DNA of 64,000 nucleotides from Cynocephalus volans (Eukaryota > Chordata > Mammalia > Dermoptera > Cynocephalidae), in NCBI RefSeq assembly GCF_027409185.1, contig NC_084463.1:65581852-65645851 (forward strand), read 5' to 3'. The notes beneath the pieces were generated by a model. It saw only the letters and a program-made list of their open reading frames with translations, did no database searches and was not told the DNA's origin. Positions 47,078-59,349 of this stretch are shown here, in pieces. The number at the start of each line of letters is the position of its first letter. Within the stretch, counting starts at the first letter, position 1. Made by a program: the position numbers and the translations under genes.

Positions 47078-49137
47078 GCTGTCCTCATAGAATGAGTTTG
47101 AGAGAGTGGCCTCTCTTAATTTTTTGGAATAGTTTGAAGAGAATTGGTGTTAATTCTTCTTCAAATGTTTGATAGAATTCAGCAGTAAAGCCATCCTGTC
47201 CTGGGCTTTTCTTTGTTGAGAGACTGCTGATTATTGCTTCAATCTTGTTGCCTTTTACTGGTCTTTTCAGATTTTCTGTTTCTTCTTGGTTCAGTCTCGG
47301 TTAGTTTGTTATGTGTCCAGAAATTTATCCATTTCCTCCAGGTGTTCAAATTTCTTGCATAGTTGTTTGTAATAGTGTTTCATGGTTTCTTGTATTTCTG
47401 TGGTATTAGTTGCATGTCTCCTTTTTTCATTTCTGATTTTTATCATTTGGGTCTTCTCTCTTCTTTTGTTTTGTTACCCTAGCTAGTGATTTGTTTATTT
47501 TGTTTATTTTCTAAAAAAAAAAAATCTACTTTTTGTTTCATCGATCTTTTGTATCATTTTTTGAGTCTCTATATCATTTAGCTTTGCTCTGATCTTAATT
47601 ATTTCTTTCTGTCTACTAACTTTGGGTTTGTATTGTTCTTGTTTTTCCAGTTCTTTGAGGTATAGCATTAGGTTGTTCACTTGACATCTGTTTTTTTTGA
47701 TGTAATCATTAATTGCTATAAACTTCCCTCTTAATACTGCTTTTGCAGTATCACACAGGTTTTGATATAATGTGTCTTTATTTTTGTGGGTTTCTAGAAA
47801 TTTTTTGATTCCCTGTTTAATTTCATCTTGGACCTATAGGCCATTCGGGAACCTGTTTTTTAATTTCCACGTATTTGTATAGAGTCCTCAGTTTTGATTG
47901 TTATTAATTTCTAGTTTTAATCTGTTGTGGTCTGAAAAGATATTTGAGATGATTTCAAATTTTTTTAAAGTTATTGAGACTTGATTTGTGACCTGAATGT
48001 GGTCTCTCAGAGAATGCTCCATGTGCTAATGAGAAGAATGTATATTTTGTAGTTGTTCAATGAACTGTTCTGTAGATATCTACCAGGTGCAGTTGGTCTA
48101 AAGTGTAGTTTAACTCCTATGTTTCTTTGTTGATTTGTTGCCTGGATGATCTGTGCAATGATGAGAGAGGGGTATTCAGTTCCCCCCTCTATTATCATAT
48201 TGGGGTCTATGTCTTTCTTTAGATCTAATAGTATTGCTTTGTATGTCTGGGCACTCCAGTGTTGGGTGCATACATATTTTATGATTGTTGTGTCTTCCTG
48301 CTTGATAGATACCTTTATCATTATGTAGTGGCCTTCTTTGTCACTTTTTATGGTTTTTGGTTTAAAGTCTATTTTATCTGATCTAAGAATAGCTACTCTT
48401 GCTCATTTTTGGTTTCCACTTGTGTGGTATATATCTCTTTCTATTCCTTCACTGTCAGTCTGTGTGCATCTTTACAGGCGATGTGAGTCTTTTGAAGATA
48501 GCATATAGTTGGGTCTAGCTTTTTGATCCAATTTGTCAATCTGTGTCTTCTGAGTGGAGAGTGTAATCCATTTACGTAGGGTTGTTATTGAGAGAAATTG
48601 TCTTACTCCTGGTATTTTATTGCTTTTTGTTTAGATGTTTTAAATATCTTTTGTTCCTTTCTTCCCATTTTATTGTTTGTCTTAAAAGTTTGTATTGGGG
48701 GGGTGTGTGGTAAGATTTAGTTTCCTTTTTCTTTCTCATTTGCATTTGTGTTTTATCAGTGGATTTTGTTCTTTCTTATGAATTTGTGGTAGTGGTTATT
48801 GTTTTTCATATTCCAGATGCAGGAGTCCCTTGAGAATTCCTTGCAGGGCTGATTGTGGTGATGAACTCCCACAGTGTTTGTTTGGCAAATATACTATTTC
48901 TCCCTTGTTTCTGAAGGATAACCTTTCTGGGTATAGTATTCTTGGCTGGCTGATTTTTCTTTTAGTGTTTAGAATATGTCATCCGCTTTTCTTTCCAGGA
49001 AAATTCTGGGAAGTTTCCTGTCATTATTTCATTGAATAGATAGACGTTCAATGCTTTTACCTCCTTCCTCTTCTGGAAAACCCATGATTTGGTTGTTTGT
49101 GTGCTTAAGGTTGTCTGCTAGCTCTCTTAAACTTTCT

Positions 49138-49371
49138 TCATTTTTTAGATTGTTTTTTCTTTTTCTCTGCCTGGATTATTTCATAAAGACCACCTTTGAG
49201 TTGAAAAATTCTTTCTTCTGCTTGCTCTAATCTGCTGCTTAAGCGCTCCATTGTGTTTTTTATTTCATTGAATGAGTCTTTCAGTTCCAGGAGTTCTGCT
49301 ACATTCTTTTTTAAGGTATTACTCTCTTTGTAAATTTCCTCCTTCATATCTTGGTTATTTTTTCTTGTCAT
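49138..49371 (-). pseudogene. L1 ORF1 coiled-coil fragment
   Basis: A 77-codon frame with heptad-like LLELKDSFNEIKNTMERLSS and RLEQAEERI, typical of the L1 ORF1p coiled coil and its RLEQAEERIS-type signature. The remainder of ORF1 is decayed. Confidence 0.8.
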
Positions 49372-49935
49372 TGTGTTGTCTGAGTCCTCTCTTACCTAAT
49401 TGAGTTTCTTTAAGATAGTTACTCAGAATTCATTTTCAGCCTTTTTAAGTCTTTCTTGTTCTGTAGGGTCTGGTCCTTGAGAGTTACTAAATTTCTTTGG
49501 TGGTGTTGTATTTTCTGGGTTTTTTTTTTTGCGGGGAGGTTGTTTTGTTTTTGTATTTCTAATATCTCTATGTTGATTTCTGGTCATTTGATAGATCAGT
49601 TGCTTGTTCTGTTACCCTGGAGTGGACTTTGATGGGGAAGATCTTTTCCTTTTTTCCATGTTCCTCAAGTGACTCTCCTTGTGTCAATGAAGTCAGATAT
49701 GCCATGGACCACCTGCATGGTAATCGCGGATGTCACTGTGGCAGGAAGCCATCCATGCGCTAGAAGAAGCTGTGATGGTGGCTGTTGTGGACCAACTCCA
49801 CGGAGGCTGTGTGAGGGTCTCCCCCAGTAGTGGCAGGATTAGGTTTCTGCCTTCTGTGCAGGCAGGGCAGGGCAGCAGCAGCCAGTGCCCAGGTTTTCTG
49901 CCTGCCTGGGGCCTCTCCAGTGTCTGTGGCCTATA

Positions 49936-51289
49936 GTCAATTTTTGTATATTGGTCTTATATCCTTCAACCTTGCTAAACTCACTTTTTAGTTTTAGTAA
50001 AAAATTTTGTAGGTTCCATTAAACTTTCTACATAGACTGCCATGTGAAAAACGATAGTTTTACTTCTTTCTTCCAATCTGATGCCCTTTATTCCCTTTTC
50101 TTCCCTGATATCTCTGACCAAAATCTGTAGTACAGTGGTACAGTGTTGAGGAGTAGTGGTGATAGTGGACATCTTTGTTTTATTTCTGATATTAGGAGTA
50201 AAGAGTAAGTTCTCTTCTATACCACGATTGCCAACTTTTCGTCATGAATGAGTATTGAATTTGTCAAATGCTTTTTCACCATCACTCTTAAGATGGATGA
50301 TACCTTCTTTTTAAATTTGTACTGTAAGTTATATTGTTTAATTTTTTTTTGAAATGTCAAAGAAACTGAATTCTTGTGATAAACCTCACTTGGTCATGAT
50401 GTAATGTCCTTTTTATATACTGTTGGATTCAGTTTGCTTAAGGGTATATTTTAGAATTTTTGCCTCTGTATTCCTGAGGGGTGTTGGTTTTCAGTTTTCC
50501 TATAATGTCTTTCGTTCTAGTATTAGGGTAATGCTAGCCTTTTTGAACAAGTTGAGAAGTATTTTCTCCCCTTCAATTTTACAGAAGAGTTTATGTAGGA
50601 TTAATATTATTTCTTTCTTAAATGTTTGGTAGAATTTATCTGTGAAGCTATTTGGGCCTGAAGTTTTAGCTGGTTCGTTGATTTTGTGGGAAGGCCTTAA
50701 CTCCATATTCAGTTCCTTTAATAGGACTATTCAGGTTATTTATTTATTTTTGAGAAAGCTATGGTAGATTATGTAGTTCAAGGATTTTTTTTTCATCTAA
50801 ATTTTCAAATTTATAGACATGTAGTTCTTTATAATATTTCCTTATTATCCTTTAAAAATCTGTAGAATCTTTAGTAACATTACCTCTTGAATTTCTGATG
50901 TTCGTAATTCTAGTATTAGTGCATCTTAGAATATATTATATATTAGTGTATTATATAATATATAGTATATTATATAGTGTAATATCAGTGTCTTTCCTGT
51001 TTTATTCCTGATCAGTCTGGCAAAGGTTTAACAATTTTATCAATATTCTTAAAGAGCCAGCTTTTAGTTTCAGTGATTTTTTTCCTGTGGCTTTTTGTCT
51101 TCTATTTCATTCATTCTACTTTGATCTTTATTATGAGCTTCTATTTATGTCTGGTTTAATTTTTTATTGTTTGTTTTTAAGTTTCTTAAGTTGGAAATTT
51201 ATGTAGTTGCTTTAAGATCTTTTTTTAGTATGTAGGAATTAAATAACATAATTTCTCCCAAGAACTACTTTAGTGACATCCCACAAATT
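49936..51289 (-). mobile_element. Older L1M segment (resumed), antisense
   Basis: Continues the L1 cut at 44499, with AATTTTTGTATATTGGTCTT, then TAATTGTCTTTC-type RT antisense text and ACTTTAGTGACATCCCACAA at its right edge. It is cut again by the Merlin element at 51290. Confidence 0.7.
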
Positions 51290-52437
51290 GGGAATCAGTT
51301 GAACAATTTGTCTCTGTGAGTTAAATTCACCAATTCTTCAGTTGAGCAGTTTGTCCCTTTGGGTCATATTTATCAGTTGCGAATAACCCCTGTTGACCAA
51401 ATTTAAATTTAATTTTTTGAGTGGTTTTATTTTTGAGAAAATGTTCATTTCATTGGATATTTATTTCAAGATGCACTGAAACCTGTGATTTTCAGTGCTT
51501 CTAACCTGCCAGCCATTGATGTCTTAAAGCAAAAATGGCTATTCTTGGAAATATGTTTACAGCAATTGCCATTTGTCATGGGTCTCTCTTTGAATCTCCT
51601 TCTGTAAAACCCAACATTTCCCTGGAAAATGTGGCTTCATCTTCTATTCTTATGGTCTACAGCAGTCACAGGGAAAGCAGCTACTACTACTACTGGAATT
51701 TCAACTTATTCTATGGTCAATATCTACAATTTCTGTCACAAAGTATGCAAGCATTACTTTGAACTGCATCTGATACAGCTTGGTGGTCCAGGTCATTACT
51801 TGCAAATCAGTGATTTCTGTTTTAGTCACAGAATCAGGTATCATTGCAGAAGTGCTCCAGAGAGGGGAAATATGGGGTTTTGGTACTGTAAATACTACCC
51901 ATCAACGAACTATTGGTTATTTGGAAATTGTTGGTGACCGTTCGGCCCAAACATTGCTACTTATTTTGCAGTGTGTAATTCAGCCTGGTTCTACTATTCA
52001 TTCCCATTCACGGGCTGCATTTAATAACATTTAGCCTCTCCTTGGTTTTCAGCATGCTGAGGTTAACCATAATGATCCTACTTCTGTTTTTTGTCACCTC
52101 TAGGCATGCATACCCAAAATATCAAGTCATATTGGAGCAAATGTAAAACAAAGGACAAGACAGTGAGAGGAGTTCATTGCAATTTGTTGGACTTATATTT
52201 TACCAAATTTATGTGATGTGATGAATTTGGAAATGATACTTTCAGTTCCCTTTCACTGCATATATCAGAACAATTTCCTGTGAACTGTAATGTTTCCTTT
52301 TACTGCATGTATCATCAGAACAATTTTCTGTTAACTAATATGATGTTTTGGCTTGTGATTTTAATATGTTTTATTACAAATATCTAGGGACAAATTCTTC
52401 AGTCGAATACATTTGGGAGACAAATTGTTTAATTGAT
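51290..52437 (+). mobile_element. Merlin-superfamily DNA transposon, end-to-end but degenerate
   Basis: Terminal inverted repeats: ATCAGTTGAACAATTTGTCT (left, from 51294) against ATCAATTAAACAATTTGTCT (reverse complement of the right end). Flanks CACAAATT (51282-51289) and CTCAAATT (52438-52445) look like an 8-bp target duplication. The host is an L1 that resumes with AATGTAGTGTTTTCC. The interior encodes a broken ISXO2-like transposase on the plus strand. Merlin elements are related to bacterial IS1016/IS1595-type insertion sequences, and a small human relic family (Merlin1_HS) is known. Length is 1148 bp, close to a complete element. Confidence 0.85.
51425..52245 (+). pseudogene. Merlin transposase (ISXO2-like DDE/K) pseudogene
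   Basis: Frames must be changed several times. A Cys-containing N-terminal part (51425-51600, decayed zinc-binding-like) precedes WLHLLFLWSTAVTGKAAT and NIYNFCHKVCKHYFELHLIQ. GGPGH, HRIRYH, then a frame change to GEIWGFGTVNTTHQRTIGYL and QPGSTIHS follow. Further on come decayed TQNI-SYWS and MRGVHC-type blocks. The canonical catalytic acids appear lost: the first Asp site reads QISDF, the second (HSD) reads HSH, and the third (IESYW) reads IKSYW. The copy is inactive. Positions are from the raw sequence and approximate at the ends. Confidence 0.82.
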
Positions 52438-52445
52438 CTCAAATT

Positions 52446-52830
52446 CTAATGTAGTGTTTTCCCTCTTGTTCAGTTGAAAGTCCTTTCTAATTTCCCTTTG
52501 ATTCCTTCTTTGATACATGAGTTGTTTAAAAGTGTATTTTTTAGTTTGACAACATGTTCTTGGTTTATCTTGTATACCTCCTACCTCAGACCTGAAATCA
52601 GGTATTTATCCATGACTACAGTCTGGGGACAAGGGATATTCATTGCTACTAGACTGGTCATCATTTTTAGGTCTTTTCAGTGGATATAACAAGGAAAATA
52701 TATTGTCATGACTGAATTTATATTGAGTTCCAGTTCAGACTCAAGAGTACATGTGTTTAACGTAAAGTAATCTATGTTAACATTCATGTTTCTTTTCTTT
52801 GTATGCTGAGAGTCCTATTCTCAATGGCAC
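52446..52830 (-). mobile_element. Older L1M, last resumed segment, antisense
   Basis: Begins with L1 text (TCTAATTTCCCTTTGATTCC, TTGTTTAAAAGTGTATTTTT) that joins the left part across the Merlin insertion. Confidence 0.65.
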
Positions 52831-53254
52831 TGGGAATGTAGGGATTAGACTATCACATAATTACATTATCTTAGAATGCACACATGAAAGTTTCAGAATA
52901 ACAGTATCAATACTACCACCACAAATATGATTATGGAAATACTTTAAGATTTTTTTTGGCAACTATATTTATGTTTATGACATATTACCAGTAGTGATGT
53001 ATTATATTACTGTTTTTAAAAAGTCACTTGGAATAGTTTTTCTCTGTGTGGTTATTACACTAACTGGATATAAATTTTGGTTAATTTATTTTCATTTTAT
53101 TTTGGTTTTATAAATATGTAAATAGTTCAAGTTGAGTCTATTAAAAGAAGCTATATTCAGAGAAGTTTAATTTTTATTTCTATCTCTTCTCTTCAACCCT
53201 GTCTTTTTCCCTTTGCCATTGTTTACTTTAAAAAATTCAATTTTTTTATATAAG

Positions 53255-53355
53255 CGGATATGGATATATATCCATATATATATATGTCCAATATATATCC
53301 ATATATATGTCCATATATATATCCAGACATATACCAGTATATACACAAGTATATA
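53255..53355. repeat. AT-rich ATATCC-type low-complexity repeat
   Basis: Multiple interleaved TATATATCCATATATA-like units. Strongly self-complementary. Confidence 0.85.
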
Positions 53356-53369
53356 TCTTTCTTTTTCTT

Positions 53370-53830
53370 AGATAAACCATAATATACTATATAATTTTCC
53401 ACCTTACTCTTTTTATGTAACGTTATATCTGTGTGATCACTCCATACCAGAATATAAAAATATTTCTATTCTCTTTCTACAGGTTCCTAGTAATCCATTG
53501 CTTATATATGCAGCATAGTTCATTCATACTGTTCCTTACTGATGAATGATTGATTACATCGTTGCCACTCTTTTGTTATAAATGACCCTGCAGTGGAAAA
53601 CCTTGCGCTTATCTCTTTTTATTTTTTCTGCATTGTTTTCAGAAGTGGGATTGCTGTGTATAATTTTGCTAAATAATACCACATTTTTCCTTGATAAGGG
53701 TGGTAGCATTTTTATTCTTACCAGTAATGTAGAATACCTGTTTTTGCTACAGCCTCACTAACAGAGTATCTTCATATGATGAATCAGATTACTTTTAATT
53801 TAAATTTCTAGTGGTGTGAAGTAAAACTTA
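53370..53830 (-). mobile_element. Probable old L1M/LINE fragment, antisense
   Basis: AGAAGTGGGATTGCTGTGTA and GGTAGCATTTTTATTCTTAC, with a GTGTTTCTAGTGGTGTG-like end, resemble an antisense LINE 3' region. Weak. Confidence 0.4.
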
Positions 53831-54599
53831 TATTTTAAATTATATGTTATGTTCAATAAATTTGAATTATGTTTATTCTGATATGAAAACTTTATAGGAA
53901 ATTCATGATATAAAAACATAAGTGCAGGATAGAAAGAGAAATGTTCTTTATATTGTAAAAAAGTATAGTTTGGATGTGTTAATGACGAGAATGTCACTCA
54001 ATTTTTTTTAAACAGGCACTTATCTCCAGATAATATTTTTATTATGGAGGTACAGAAGGAAGTAAAATTTTACTAAACTTGCAAATTTAACTCATTGGTT
54101 TTTAAAGGACCTTTTCCAGTTAACTTCTGAGTATTAATTCCTTGTCCTCCTGCTGGCTTTTTTTTTTTTTTTTCTTCTTTCCACTGTGTTTTTTCCCCCT
54201 GTGTTTTGGATAAACACGTAAGTTCTTAATTTATTATATAAAAATGAGTTTATGGTTATGTTTGTGCACCTGGATACTTAAATGGACTAATTCCTTTTGG
54301 ACTTAGTAATTGTCTGCTTTTTATTAAAAGGAAAATAAAATGAAAACAGTAAAAGATGAAGGACTCAGTAACAACTTTTTATATTTTAACCTTCAGCAAA
54401 CATTGGACAGATGGGGTAACTTTTAAGTGAAACAACTGGTTCAACAATGGTCCTTTGATATATTTCTTTTGCAGTTGTGCAAACTTCTGAACTGAGTAGC
54501 GAGAATCTGTAGTGTAGAAATTTGGACTCAATTTCCACTGGGCTGGAATTTTTTAATTCTAATGACAATTACAGGTAGCTCTAATATGGGTGGGTGGGG
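53831..54599. other. No feature seen
   Basis: AT-rich sequence with poly(T) near 54.16 kb. No exon or element recognised. Confidence 0.35.
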
Positions 54600-55128
54600 C
54601 ATTCGATAGTTTTCTAACATTTTAATTAGGAAAAATTTTGAGCATAAAATTTATATAATAGTACAATGAACACTCATATACCCACTACCTATATTTTACC
54701 TACAGTTATTGGCATTTGGTCTATTTGTTTCATCTGTATTCATTTAGGTATTTATATATATATTGTTCTTTTTTCTAAATCATTTGAAATTAAATTGTAA
54801 ACTATTAATTAAGTTAATAGTTCTTACTTCAAAATAGTTCAGCATAAACTCCTAAAATTATTAGCATTCTTCTACACAAAGATACCATTACCACACCTAA
54901 GAAAATTAACATCACTTCCTTAATGTCATTTAAAATATGTTTATATCCAAACTATTCTAATAGTTCCTATTTTTATAGCTATCATTTTTTAAACCAGGAA
55001 TTAAATCAAAGTTCACAGTTGCATTTGGTCATTATGTCTCTTTATTCTCTTGTAATATAGAACAGGTCCTGTAACTTTTTTTAAAGCCCTTAAAGAGACT
55101 AGTTCTAAAATCTGGATCCGTCTATAGA
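54600..55128. repeat. Ancient dispersed repeat, unassigned
   Basis: Reads like the common mammalian repeat with ATACCCACTACCTATATTTT, ATACCATTACCACACCTAAG and GTCTCTTTATTCTC phrases. Family not assigned. Confidence 0.35.
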
Positions 55129-55129
55129 A

Positions 55130-55685
55130 TAGTCAATATTAGTTATCTATTTCTGTATAACAAATTATCCCAAACTTAGCAACTTAAAATAACAAACACT
55201 TATTATTTCACAGTTTCTAAGGATGAGAATCTAGAAGCAAGGTGGATGGGTCTGGCTCAGAATATGTCATGTGGTTGCAGTCAAGATGTCAACTGATGCT
55301 GCAGTCATTTGAAGGCTTGACTGAGGCTGGAGGAATCACTACCAAGAATAGTCACTTACATGGCTGTTAACATGAGGACTCAGTTTTTTGCCATATGGGT
55401 CTCTCCATAGGGTTGGTAACAACAGCAGCTAATCTCCCCCACAGCAAGCAATTCAAGAGAAAGACAAACCCATACACACACACGATGACTCAAGATGAAA
55501 GCTAGAGTGTCTTTTATAACCTAATCTTGGAAGTGTGACATACTGTCACTTCTGCCGTAGCCTCTTGGTCAAAAGGACCAACATTGTACATACTCTGAAT
55601 TGAATACACAGGAGTATGGATACCAGCAGGCAGATATCATGGCCTGCTGACTTAGAGGCTGGCCACCACAGCCCATATTCTGGAT
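55130..55685. mobile_element. Ancient interspersed element, perhaps MLT-class
   Basis: Starts TTAGTTATCTATTTCTGTATA and contains GACTGAGGCTGGAGGAATCA, TGCCATATGGGTCTCTCCAT and TCTTTTATAACCTAATC. It ends GGCTGGCCACCACA. The phrase order is that of a widespread old mammalian element, whose name I cannot fix. Confidence 0.5.
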
Positions 55686-55845
55686 TTGTCTGATGTTTCT
55701 TTGTATTGTCATTTACCTTGTTCCTTTATTTCTCCCATATTTCTTATAAACTGGAAATTATATCTAAGTGCTTGATTACTTAATTTTATTCAAGAATCAT
55801 TATGTGCAAAAATGCTTTATATGATAGAGTATACGAAGGTACTTC

Positions 55846-55919
55846 AAAAGGTTCATGGAAAGATCTGTGTTATGTTTTAAATTCTATTTTTCCGTGAACT
55901 TTTTGAAGTACTCATATTT
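55846..55919. mobile_element. Mariner-like palindromic MITE
   Basis: The left GGTACTTCAAAAGGTTCATG is mirrored by the right AACTTTTTGAAGTACTC. Same family as 33585-33672 and somewhat better preserved. Confidence 0.65.
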
Positions 55920-56719
55920 CATATTGCATCATTTCAGGAGGTACATAATGTCAGGTTGTCCCACTTAGCTAATATGACCTGATATCCTCTGTATAGGGGT
56001 TTTCCCTCTTTTGCAATTAGAAAGTAATCTGTGAGTTAATGCTCACATTAATTTTGTTGTGAAGTGATTAAGACATAGTTAAATGGTATAGCCCAGGGAA
56101 TAAGATTCAGGCAATATAGTTTACTCCTTAGTGACACTAGGAGGGCAATTCTCAGGCCTCTTCAGGATTGCTAAGTGTCTGGAGAGCTACTGCAGGCTCT
56201 GGTAGCTCAAGACAAAAAACAAACCAACAACCACCACCTGAGTCTTGGATGTTATACACATGGACCAAACATTAGTTCCTGGCACAGAAATGAAGTCTTT
56301 GCTGAACTGTGTTTCACTGTACTTGCATTATGTAACATGGGTTTAATTCTGCCCTGTAAGTAAGAATGGATTTTCAGTGTATCCCTTTTTTATCTGCTTT
56401 CCTTCCCACATAGAGGCAGTGAAATAGATGAAATTAGTAGTTCTTCCTATTTGCCAGGCATAAATTGTTACTTACTGTTTCCCAGTACAAGGGGCTCTCT
56501 GGAACTACTTTTAAACATATATTCTGGTTTTTGTGCTGAGGAGATAGGAACTGTAATATGTTAAGGAAGAAGAGAATTATTCTTGGGCAACAGGGAGACA
56601 ATTGTTTTCCTAAAGCAAGTGACCCTGTAGCCTCCTTCAAGTTTCTAGAGAAGTTCCAAGTGATTAATACTGCAGAGGATGTGTGGTGCTGCTACTCTGT
56701 GATAGAGAACCATTGCTCC
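55920..56719. other. No feature seen
   Basis: Unique-looking sequence. No exon or element recognised. Confidence 0.35.
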
Positions 56720-56975
56720 CAGTAGTAACAGCCATTATGTGTTGAGCACAGACGTGATCCAGATGTGCTTAGCTAAGTGCCTTACTTGGATTATCTCATT
56801 CAGTCCACACAGCTACCCTGAGAACTAGGCATTAATGCTTCCATTTGACAGACTGGTAAAATGCAATTTAAAGGTCTTACCTGACTGTCCAAAGTCACAC
56901 AGTCTTGAAGCATCAGACCAAGTTTCAAACTCAGGTCTGTCTAACTCCTAAATTTATGCCATTAATCCTCATTTC
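56720..56975 (-). repeat. MIR SINE, antisense
   Basis: TGTGTTGAGCACAGAC, TTATCTCATTCAGTCCACAC, GTCACACAGTCTTGAAGCAT and TTTCAAACTCAGGTCTGTCT are antisense MIR phrases in order. Confidence 0.75.
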
Positions 56976-56989
56976 CTGGCACTCCCTCC

Positions 56990-57290
56990 CCACCCTTCAG
57001 CCCTAGACACTTCTAAGGTCTATGTATCTCTCTTCGCCTTGAATAGACTCCCCTTTTGCTTCTGTACTGAGATAATTACTTCATGGCTCAGTTCAACTTA
57101 TGCCTTGTGATACCTTTCCTAGCCAGATCTTTCTATCTTCCCTCTTCAACTCCCCACACTCCTCACACTAAATTCCCATCATGGTTTTTCACCACACACA
57201 TAACATAATCATTTCTTTAGGTTTCTGTTGTGTCTCTGAATGGCCAGTGACTACCCGATAGCCAGGTTTAGTTTCTTATTCTCTTTAACT
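56990..57290 (+). repeat. L2 LINE fragment, sense
   Basis: TTCATGGCTCAGTTCAACTT, GATACCTTTCCTAGCCAGAT and a cytosine-rich terminal part fit a diverged L2 3' end. Confidence 0.45.
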
Positions 57291-57599
57291 GATAACTGCA
57301 GCCTAAATTTATATTTCTCTTCCGTGATTTCCTCAGAACCTTAGAAATTGAGAACTGAAATGAGCTTAGCAAAAACAAACAAAAAAACCCCTCACATCTT
57401 AAAGGATGAAGGATTGAAAAAATATTAAACAGCTGTTTCCTTAATAAAATAAATTCTCAAGGGACCATCATTTCCATTCTAATAATGAGTAAATCAAAAA
57501 TATAGGTTCTCTTGAACCCATTAGTGAACTGAGTTTGTAAAACAACCAGGTGAACTAAGTTCCAAAGAGTGACAAGCCCCTCCGAAGAGAGATAGGACA

Positions 57600-59345
57600 C
57601 ATAAACTGTTTTACTTTTGGAAGATCATGGCAGGAAGAGGTGGACATCACCAAAGCAGGTAAAAAGAAATCAACTAAAGTTCAGTATTTTGTAAAGGTCC
57701 CAAATGTGGGCTAAAGTATCAGTTTAAAGTAACTGGAATCCCCAGAACACAAAGGGAATTAATATTCACATGTTTGTTCTTTTCCATGGGCCTACACTGG
57801 TTTTCTCACAAAAAAGGTTAGAGATAGTTCAGGAGATGAAAGAGAGCCCACCTCAGTGGCCAGGCATGCAAAAGTCAATTGGTTGCCTCTGGGAGACAGA
57901 CATGAAGCACTCATTGCCTTCTTCCTCCGAATCTTCTCTCATACTAAGCAAAAGCCTTAAGCCACCAAGGGAGGGCAGCAAACCCTCTCATCCTGAGTCC
58001 AGGTGAAGCTCTTTTCCTTCCTGGGGAGAGGTAAAAGCAAAACCCATCTGCCTCTTGGAGAGGGAACAATCTCCCTCACCCAAAGGACTCATGCAAACAC
58101 CCAGTGCTTCTGGGGAAGGAGTTGAAGTACAGGTCATCTGTCCATATGGGAAGGAAAAAAAAAAAAAAAACTTCTTGTTCCCAGGGTTCTGCTCCAATAC
58201 AAAGCAGAGTTCTGCTGACACTGAAGGAGAGACTGGAAACTTTCTTCTGCCCAAGAGCTACCACAGATTCATGGCAGAATTTGGAAGCCATGGGGTTAAG
58301 GAGGGGCAGGAATATGAGAAGACCCTACCTCAGAGGCCCAGGTACATAGGCTGTGCCTAGAAATCAGACATACCAGAAGTTCTGAGAATTCCACATGCTC
58401 CGACCAAGAGCCCAGTGCTGACTAACAAGCAATAGGAGTCTGCTGTCGGGGAAGGGGCTAGCTGCCAAGAGAACTTTCCCTTCTGTAGTGCAAGCATTTA
58501 GGGATTGCAGAAAGCTGAAAGTAGAGCAGAAACATGGGGAAAAGCCTCCAATATCCCACCCCTTGCATTGAGCACAAGGTAACAGCAGCCCATTGCTGGA
58601 AGAATTTGAAGTGTGTGGTATACTGAGGTTAAAGATAGCAACAACAAAACCCAAACCCAACTATTGACTGAATTGACTCAACCTCTCATGCTAATAGCCT
58701 AACAGAAGAAGAGACATGCCCATTTCCATGACGCTTTACCTCAGTCTCTATTATTCTTCCATCACAAGGTCCGGCATTCAGTCAAAAAGTTCACAACACA
58801 CTAAAAAATAATGAAACACTACTGTTGAAAGAGAAGACAATCAGCCAGACTGAGAGATGAACCAAATGTTAGAACTATCAGACAGGGACATTTTAACAAC
58901 TATGATTAATATGTAAAGGATCTAGTGGAAAAGGTAGACCACATTTGCCAAGAGATGAAAAATTTTAACAAAGAGATGGGAATTTTACAAAGCCAAGTGG
59001 AAATGTTATAGATAAATATATGATATCAAAGATGAAGAGTTTTTTTAAAGGCTCATCAGTAGACTTGATATAGCTGAACGAAGAAGCAGTAATCCTGAAA
59101 GATGGCTGAATAAAAATTTTCCAAAGTGAAACACAAAGAAACACAAAGGAAAAAACAAAAGCATTCAGGAGCCGTGAAACAATATCAAACAGTCTAACAT
59201 ACATGTTACTGCGATTCCAGAAGAAAGAGAGAAAGGAAAAAGGGACAGAGAAAATATTTGAAGATATAATGGCTAAGAATTTTACAAAATTAGTAAGGAC
59301 CCAGAGTATCTCAAGCTGGATAAATAAAACCCAGATCCTCCTACA
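57600..59345 (+). mobile_element. Old L1M/HAL1 5' region, sense
   Basis: Purine-rich plus strand with phrases GAACTATCAGACAGGGACAT, CAGTAGACTTGATATAGCTG and GAATTTTACAAAATTAGTAA, the layout of an old L1M or HAL1 ORF1 region. Open frames of up to 101 codons at 57770-58360 are chance or decay products of this element. Confidence 0.6.
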
Positions 59346-59349
59346 CTAG

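Larger units (their letters stand above)
44500..49935 (-). mobile_element. Near full-length L1, antisense, nested in an older L1
   Basis: The 3' UTR starts about 44500, ORF2 end is at about 44.8-45.9 kb, and RT at 46263-47077 includes an intact-looking FADDMILYI box but with stops and frameshifts around it. The endonuclease region is near 48.0-48.3 kb, an ORF1 coiled-coil frame at 49138-49371, and 5' UTR-like GC-rich text reaches about 49935. It is older than the 20.7-kb L1. The surrounding older L1 continues on both sides. It contains a young SINE at 45363-45491. Confidence 0.8.

Noticed and set aside
57770-58660. Several overlapping open frames of 60-100 codons on both strands
   Set aside because: They lie in old L1/HAL1-type sequence with no start context, splice sites or known motif. 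The overlap on both strands is typical of chance frames.
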